Positions 6,598 through 10,879 of a stretch of DNA of 10,879 nt are shown piece after piece. This DNA comes from Oscillospiraceae bacterium. Lineage in GTDB: Bacteria; Bacillota; Clostridia; Oscillospirales; Oscillospiraceae. The notes beneath the pieces are model-generated. The model saw only the letters and a list, made by a program, of their open reading frames with translations. It ran no database searches and was not told the DNA's origin. Positions within the stretch are counted from its first letter, which is position 1; each line of letters starts with the position of its first letter. A program made the position numbers and the translations under genes. The stretch spans positions 1 through 10,879 of the forward strand of contig JAHHSM010000056.1 in NCBI GenBank assembly GCA_020025175.1, written 5' to 3'.

Positions 6598-6612
6598 TGT
6601 GATAATATCACA
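6598..6612. promoter_or_regulatory. Crp/Fnr-type operator upstream of ccdA-tlpA
   Basis: Perfect inverted repeat TGTGA-TAATA-TCACA followed by GAAG, extending to a 17-bp palindrome with flanking C and G. The centre (6605) is 29 bp before the ccdA -10 box, about position -41. It is about 120 bp upstream of the regulator's own start site, too far for simple autorepression. Confidence 0.72.
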
Positions 6613-6633
6613 GAAGCATATTTATAAATCATA

Positions 6634-6639
6634 TATACT
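6634..6639 (+). promoter_or_regulatory. -10 box of the ccdA-tlpA promoter
   Basis: TATACT with no acceptable -35 at 17 bp (CAGAAG). The arrangement relative to the palindrome matches that at trx within one base. Confidence 0.55.
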
Positions 6640-6755
6640 AAATAACCATTAACTGCTTGCGATATAAAGGCTCATAATATAAAAGTGACCCGCCTTTTAT
6701 GCAAAAATAGACAGGTCAGCTGTTTTGGGATGATCTGAAAGGAGTGTAACAACTG

Positions 6756-7418
6756 ATGCAATATTTTATTTCTTTTCTTGAGGGTGTCATCACATTTATT
6801 TCACCTTGTCTGCTCCCGATGCTGCCAATTTATATTTCCTATTTTGCAGGCGGCGGAGAAAGAAGCTCCAAAAGGACATTGACCTGTGCCTTGGGCTTTG
6901 TGGTTGGATTCACTATTTTGTTTGTTGCCATGGGGGCATTGGCAGGCACTGTCGGCAGTTTTCTGAAAGAACATCAAACGGCTGTGAATGTCATTTCCGG
7001 ACTGATTGTAATTTTATTCGGCTTGAATTTCCTGGGCGTGTTTAAGCTTAATTTATTTCATGGAAGTCAAAAAAATATCGATACCAGCAATATGAATTTT
7101 ATTTCGGCCATGTTGTTCGGTATGATATTTTCTGTGGGCTGGACACCTTGTGTGGGAGCGTTTTTAGGCTCTGCATTGGTTATGGCTTCTCAGCAGGGAC
7201 ATGTACTCGACGGTATGCTGATGCTTCTTGTTTATTCTTTGGGTCTTGGTATTCCGTTTGTAGTCAGTGCGATTCTGATCGAGCGGTTAAAAAGTACGTT
7301 TGATTGGGTCAAGCAGCACTATGACATCATCAATCGCATCAGTGGCGGCTTTTTGATTTTCGTTGGTATTTTGATGGCAACAGGAATGCTTGGATGGATG
7401 CTGAGTCTGCTCAGTTAA
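6756..7418 (+). CDS. ccdA: CcdA/DsbD-type thiol-disulfide transporter
   Basis: Polytopic membrane protein of 220 residues with about six transmembrane helices. It moves reducing equivalents from cytoplasmic thioredoxin across the membrane to extracytoplasmic thioredoxin-like proteins. The two redox cysteines sit in the family motifs: C18 in FISPCLLPMLP (first helix) and C132 in GWTPCVGAFLGSAL (fourth helix). A polar loop (about 101-115) lies between the third and fourth helices. The ATG has AAAGGAGTG upstream at a slightly long spacing. tlpA follows after a 9-bp gap, so the two form an operon. No cytochrome c biogenesis gene is present, so a role in cytochrome maturation is not supported here. 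Reduction of cell-surface, spore or stress proteins is possible. Confidence 0.93.
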   Translation: MQYFISFLEGVITFISPCLLPMLPIYISYFAGGGERSSKRTLTCALGFVVGFTILFVAMGALAGTVGSFLKEHQTAVNVISGLIVILFGLNFLGVFKLNLFHGSQKNIDTSNMNFISAMLFGMIFSVGWTPCVGAFLGSALVMASQQGHVLDGMLMLLVYSLGLGIPFVVSAILIERLKSTFDWVKQHYDIINRISGGFLIFVGILMATGMLGWMLSLLS

Positions 7419-7427
7419 GGAGGAACT

Positions 7428-8015
7428 ATGAAAAATAATAAGATACTGATTATTGTGGTATTGCTCTTGGTTGTACTATTGGGCGGCGCATCGATCCTAT
7501 ATAAGCAGCTGGGTCAGAAGTTTGCCGGAGATCAGCTGGCGGAACAGAACAATGGAGCATCGACATCAGAGAATGGAAATACTGCAGAGCCCGAAAAAGT
7601 GCAGGCAATTGATTTTACAGTTTATGATATTGATGGAAATGAAGTCCACCTTTCTGATTATATAGGTAAGCCCATTGTGCTGAATTTCTGGGCGAGCTGG
7701 TGCGGTCCCTGCCAGAGCGAAATGCCTGATTTTAACGAAGCATATGCTGAACTGGGCGAGGATATCCAGTTTCTTATGATCAATGCGACAGATGGCGCAA
7801 GAGAAACGGTGGAAAAAGCATCGAAGTTTGTGAAGGAACAAGGATATACGTTCCCTGTATTTTATGACAGCGATGCGCAAGCGGTTATGACTTATGGTGC
7901 ATATGCACTGCCGACCACATATTTTATTGATGCGGAAGGATATGTGACTGCGCAGGCGAGAGGTGCCATTAATAAGGAAACGCTGCAAAGAGGCATTGAT
8001 ATGATCGCGTCTTGA
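7428..8015 (+). CDS. Membrane-anchored TlpA/ResA-like thiol-disulfide oxidoreductase
   Basis: A 195-residue protein. An N-terminal signal anchor (about residues 5-25) has no lipobox cysteine, so it is probably held by an uncleaved helix. A low-complexity polar linker (about 35-58) follows, then an extracytoplasmic TlpA-type thioredoxin domain. The active site is C92-G-P-C95 in NFWASWCGPCQSEMP; the cis-proline is P162 in ALPTTYFID. The longer spacing between those motifs than in thioredoxin is typical of the ResA/StoA/TlpA family. AAGGAGGA lies just before the ATG and overlaps the region after the ccdA stop, so translation is tightly linked. It is the expected electron acceptor of CcdA. Its own targets are unknown. 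Confidence 0.9.
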   Translation: MKNNKILIIVVLLLVVLLGGASILYKQLGQKFAGDQLAEQNNGASTSENGNTAEPEKVQAIDFTVYDIDGNEVHLSDYIGKPIVLNFWASWCGPCQSEMPDFNEAYAELGEDIQFLMINATDGARETVEKASKFVKEQGYTFPVFYDSDAQAVMTYGAYALPTTYFIDAEGYVTAQARGAINKETLQRGIDMIAS

Positions 8016-8028
8016 AAGAAACTATTAG

Positions 8029-8070
8029 AAAAACCTCTGGGTGCTGGGACAGGCACGCAGAGGTTTTTTT
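8029..8070. terminator. Strong bidirectional terminator between tlpA and argH
   Basis: AAAAACCTCTG and GTGC pair with GCAC and CAGAGGTTTTT around one G/G mismatch, with an 8-nt loop. It ends in T7 on the plus strand and T5 on the minus strand. It lies 13 bp after the tlpA stop and 43 bp beyond the argH stop. Confidence 0.88.
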
Positions 8071-8112
8071 ATATTTGCGATTTGTATAGAAAAGGGAGCA
8101 TCCACAGAAGAA

Positions 8113-9495
8113 TCAGTTTGCGTGGGCTTGAATGAATGCTTCTACAGCTTCAATCTGGCGACTGGTTTCACGCAGGGCAGGACCTCCAAAGCTGTCACGC
8201 AGTGCCATGCAGTTTTCAAGCTTGAGCGCTTCGTACACGTCTTCTGAAAAAAGCGGTGAAACTGTTTGTAGTTCTGCAAGCGTCAATTCTTCCAAGGTTT
8301 TGCCTTGGGTGGTGCAAAGTGCCACAAGATGACCTGTTGCCGTATAGGCGTCACGGAAGGGCATACCCTTTTTGGTTAGATAGTCGGCACAGTCGGTTGC
8401 ATTGATAAATCCGAGGGCAGCAGCCTTGCGCATATGATCTGTGCGGACGGTCATAGTGTCCAGCATGGCGGTAAATACGGGAAGACACTGGGTTACGGTG
8501 TCAATGGCATCAAAGACCGGCTCCTTGTCTTCCTGCATATCTTTGTTGTATGCCAGCGGCAGAGCTTTCATGGTGGTCAGCAAAGACATCAGATCGCCGT
8601 ATACACGACCGGTTTTTCCTCGCACCAGCTCAGCCACATCGGGGTTTTTCTTTTGCGGCATAATGGAACTGCCGGTGGCATAGGCGTCATCCAGTTCAAT
8701 AAATTTAAATTCCCAGCTGCACCATAGGATGACCTCTTCAGAAAAACGGCTCAGATGCATCATCAGAATAGAAAGTGCTCCCATCAGCTCCAAAGCATAA
8801 TCGCGATCGCTCACACCATCCAGGGTATTACTCATGGGAGCATAAAAACCGAGGGCAGATGCGGTTGCTTTACGGTCGATGGGATAAGTAGTGCCTGCCA
8901 GTGCTCCGCAGCCTAAAGGACATTCGTTCATGCGCTTTTTGCAGTCTTCCAATCGGGTTACATCACGGGAGAACATTTGCGCATATGCCATTAAATGATG
9001 GGCAAAGGAAATAGGCTGAGCACGCTGCAAATGAGTGTAGCCGGGCATAACGGCGGACTGATACTGCTTTGCCTGACGACACAGAACGGATTCTAAGCCG
9101 AGAAGCTGACGGATCAATGTAGGAATTTGATCGCGTACATACATGCGAAAATCCAGTGCGACTTGATCATTTCGAGAGCGGGCAGTGTGCAGACGCTTTC
9201 CTGCATCTCCGATGCGAGCGGTAAGCAGTGCTTCTATATTCAAGTGGATATCTTCGTTATCGGCGGAAAACTCTACTTTACCGGATTCGATATCCTCTAA
9301 AATACTTAAAAGACCGTTTTGAATGGCAGCGGCATCCTGTGCGGAGATGATACCGCAGTCGCCAAGCATTTTAGCGTGGGCGAGAGAGCCTGTGATATCC
9401 TCTTTGTAGAGGCGCTGATCAAAATGAATGGATGCGTTAAAATCATTTACGAGGGCATCGGTCTCCTTGCGGAACCGGCCGGACCATAGTTTCAT
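8113..9495 (-). CDS. argH: Argininosuccinate lyase
   Basis: Cytoplasmic lyase that splits argininosuccinate into arginine and fumarate, the last step of arginine synthesis. It has 460 residues, the normal family length. It opens with MKLWSGRF, typical of ArgH. HTARSRNDQ lies at 103-111, PGYTHLQRAQP at 151-161 (with a catalytic-region histidine, H155), and the fumarase/lyase superfamily signature GSSIMPQKKNP at 275-285 carries the catalytic serine loop. The frame stays open to 9546, but AAAGGAG closely precedes the ATG at 9495 and the family N-terminus begins exactly there. It follows argG by 62 bp on the same strand, and transcription ends at the hairpin at 8029-8070. Confidence 0.97.
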   Translation of the reverse strand: MKLWSGRFRKETDALVNDFNASIHFDQRLYKEDITGSLAHAKMLGDCGIISAQDAAAIQNGLLSILEDIESGKVEFSADNEDIHLNIEALLTARIGDAGKRLHTARSRNDQVALDFRMYVRDQIPTLIRQLLGLESVLCRQAKQYQSAVMPGYTHLQRAQPISFAHHLMAYAQMFSRDVTRLEDCKKRMNECPLGCGALAGTTYPIDRKATASALGFYAPMSNTLDGVSDRDYALELMGALSILMMHLSRFSEEVILWCSWEFKFIELDDAYATGSSIMPQKKNPDVAELVRGKTGRVYGDLMSLLTTMKALPLAYNKDMQEDKEPVFDAIDTVTQCLPVFTAMLDTMTVRTDHMRKAAALGFINATDCADYLTKKGMPFRDAYTATGHLVALCTTQGKTLEELTLAELQTVSPLFSEDVYEALKLENCMALRDSFGGPALRETSRQIEAVEAFIQAHAN

Positions 9496-9516
9496 GATAG
9501 GCTCCTTTCTGAATGG

Positions 9517-9546
9517 ATGGGCGCTGGAAATGATCCCAGCGCCCAT
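9517..9546 (-). repeat. Intercistronic hairpin between argG and argH
   Basis: Perfect 11-bp GC-rich stem (ATGGGCGCTGG, 9517-9527, with 9536-9546) and an 8-nt loop. It lies just after the argG stop and before the argH ribosome site. There is no T-run after it in the direction of transcription, so it is not a simple terminator. Confidence 0.65.
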
Positions 9547-9557
9547 ATACGAATTTT

Positions 9558-10781
9558 TTAAAGTTTATTCTGCGCTCTCAAAGCCAGAACAGTATCGGGC
9601 AGGCCCCACAGGTTGATAAAACCGGTGGCATTGGTCTGGTCATAAGCGCTTTCGTTAAAGGTCACCAGTTCCTCGGAGTAGAGAGACTCGGGGGAGGTGA
9701 TGGAGGCGGTAATCATGTTGCCTTTGTAGAGCTTTAGTTTTACGCTGCCGGTCACATGCTCCTGTGTTTTGTCAGCAAACGCACTGAGTGCCTCGCGCAA
9801 AGGAGTAAACCATTTGCCGTTGTAGATCAGATCGGCAAAATCGACTGCCAACTTGCTTTTCATATGCGCAGTATCTTTGTCTAGGGTAATCATTTCCAGA
9901 CATTGATGCGCCTTGTAGAGAATCGTGCCGCCGGGGGTTTCGTAAACGCCTCTGTCTTTCATGCCGACCAGACGGTTTTCGACAATATCCAAAAGACCGA
10001 TACCGTTTTCACCGCCTAGCTTGTTCAGCCTGCGGATGATATCGCTGGCCTTCATTTTCTCGCCGTCCACAGCAATGGGAACACCCTTTTCAAAGTCAAT
10101 AGTCACATAGGTGGGGGTGTCCGGAGCAATGATGGGAGAGACACCCATTTCAAGAAAGCCGGGTTTTTCATACTGCGGTTCGTTGGCAGGGTCTTCCAAG
10201 TCAAGTCCCTCATGGCTCAGATGCCAAAGGTTCTTATCCTTAGAGTAGTTGGTTTCTCTGGATATTTTTAAGGGGATATGATGGGCCTCAGCATAATCGA
10301 TTTCTTCATCGCGACCCTTGATATCCCACTCTCTCCAGGGGGCGATAATGGGCATGTCAGGAGCGAAACGTTTGATCGCAAGCTCAAAGCGGACTTGATC
10401 GTTGCCTTTGCCGGTGCAGCCATGGGCAATGGCATCAGCCCCTTCGGCTTTAGCAATTTCCACCAGTTTTTTGCCGATAATGGGACGGGCAAATGCAGTG
10501 CCCAGAAGATACTGCTCATATGTGGCGCCCATTTTGAGAGAGGGAATAATAACTTCATCCACCATTTCATCGGTGAGATCGGCGATATACAGCTTGGAAG
10601 CACCGGTCTTACGTGCTTTTTCTTCCAGACCGTCCAGCTCATCGTTTTGCCCCACATCACCGACAACAGCGATGATTTCTGGATTATTGTAATTCTCTTT
10701 CAGCCAGGGAATGATGATGGATGTATCCAGACCGCCGGAATAAGCCAATACGATCTTTTTGATGCTTTTTTTATCTTTCAT
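9558..10781 (-). CDS. argG: Argininosuccinate synthase
   Basis: ATP-dependent cytoplasmic ligase joining citrulline and aspartate into argininosuccinate, the substrate of ArgH encoded next. It has 407 residues, the family norm. The N-type ATP pyrophosphatase P-loop SGGLDTS (15-21) is followed by GDVGQ (41-45), GTAFARPIIGKK (94-105) and AHGCTGKGNDQVRFE (119-133), all family signatures. PGGTILY lies in the C-terminal part. The open frame extends to 10802, but GTGGAGG about 8 bp before the ATG at 10781 favours that start (MKDKKSIKKIVLAYSGG). It is the first gene of argG-argH. An ArgR-type box overlaps its promoter. Confidence 0.97.
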   Translation of the reverse strand: MKDKKSIKKIVLAYSGGLDTSIIIPWLKENYNNPEIIAVVGDVGQNDELDGLEEKARKTGASKLYIADLTDEMVDEVIIPSLKMGATYEQYLLGTAFARPIIGKKLVEIAKAEGADAIAHGCTGKGNDQVRFELAIKRFAPDMPIIAPWREWDIKGRDEEIDYAEAHHIPLKISRETNYSKDKNLWHLSHEGLDLEDPANEPQYEKPGFLEMGVSPIIAPDTPTYVTIDFEKGVPIAVDGEKMKASDIIRRLNKLGGENGIGLLDIVENRLVGMKDRGVYETPGGTILYKAHQCLEMITLDKDTAHMKSKLAVDFADLIYNGKWFTPLREALSAFADKTQEHVTGSVKLKLYKGNMITASITSPESLYSEELVTFNESAYDQTNATGFINLWGLPDTVLALRAQNKL

Positions 10782-10826
10782 CGTGAAATCCTCCACATCC
10801 AATATGTAATATGATGTAATGGATTA

Positions 10827-10856
10827 ATTATACGCCGGAGTTGTATAAATATTCAA
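10827..10856 (-). promoter_or_regulatory. Promoter of argG-argH
   Basis: On the minus strand, -35 TTGAAT (10851-10856), an 18-bp spacer and consensus -10 TATAAT (10827-10832). The -35 lies within the ArgR-type box, suggesting repression by occlusion. Confidence 0.75.
10842..10855. promoter_or_regulatory. ArgR/AhrC-type ARG box
   Basis: TGTATAAATATTCA fits the ARG-box core TGNATWWWWATNCA at every position. It covers most of the argG -35 and part of the spacer. Only one box is clear in the visible 98 bp; a second could lie beyond the window edge. Confidence 0.7.
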
Positions 10857-10879
10857 TTGTGGAATTAAACAACATTTAG

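Larger units (their letters stand above)
6389..6755. other. Divergent intergenic region between the regulator and ccdA
   Basis: This 367-bp AT-rich stretch contains no convincing gene. It holds the regulator's ribosome site, leader and promoter, the ccdA operator and -10 box, and then a leader of about 110 nt before ccdA. In that leader TGACC and GGTCA form only a weak 5-bp pairing, so I do not call a riboswitch. Confidence 0.6.

Noticed and set aside
6687..6718. TGACC...GGTCA pairing in the ccdA leader as a regulatory RNA
   Set aside because: Only 5 bp separated by more than 20 nt; not convincing.
1..10879. CRISPR arrays, tRNA or rRNA genes, insertion sequences
   Set aside because: No regularly spaced repeats, no clover-leaf sequence, no transposase-like frame or terminal repeat was seen.

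Overview
The window looks like chromosomal DNA of a low-to-moderate-GC Gram-positive bacterium, most likely a member of class Clostridia. Reasons: strong AGGAGG-type ribosome binding sites, SigA-type promoters, the N-acetylated route to diaminopimelate (DapH/PatA/M20D deacetylase, typical of Firmicutes), a Firmicutes-style Crp/Fnr regulator, and an ArgR box at argG. No genus can be named from the sequence alone.

Layout. Positions 1-1417 (minus): a dapB-dapH operon; dapH runs off the left edge. Positions 1609-2715 (plus): an M20D amidohydrolase, the probable N-acetyl-diaminopimelate deacetylase, closed by a bidirectional terminator. Positions 2938-3733 (minus): an isolated two-gene phage-type lysis cassette (two-TM holin-like protein overlapping an M15 endolysin). 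Positions 3934-5136 (plus): a PatA-like aminotransferase behind a near-consensus promoter. With DapB and DapH this gives four consecutive enzymes of acetylase-type diaminopimelate/lysine synthesis, interrupted by the lysis pair.

Positions 5137-8070: a thiol-redox block. It holds a cytoplasmic thioredoxin (plus), a convergent Crp/Fnr-family regulator (minus), and divergently a ccdA-tlpA pair (plus). The most interesting signal is here. The same unusual 15-bp palindrome TGTGA-N5-TCACA, followed by GAAG, lies 28-29 bp upstream of the -10 box of both trx and ccdA. Neither promoter has a recognisable -35. The regulator between them has a CRP-like recognition helix (R-E-x3-R) expected to read TGTGA. 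I infer a small local regulon driving an electron relay: thioredoxin (cytosol) to CcdA (membrane) to TlpA (outer face).

Positions 8113-10781 (minus): argG-argH, the last two steps of arginine synthesis. A perfect ArgR-type box overlaps the -35 of the argG promoter, and a strong hairpin sits between the two genes. The longest gene-free stretch is 6389-6755, which holds the divergent promoters and one of the palindromes. Several starts were moved inward from the longest open frame because a good ribosome binding site demands it.
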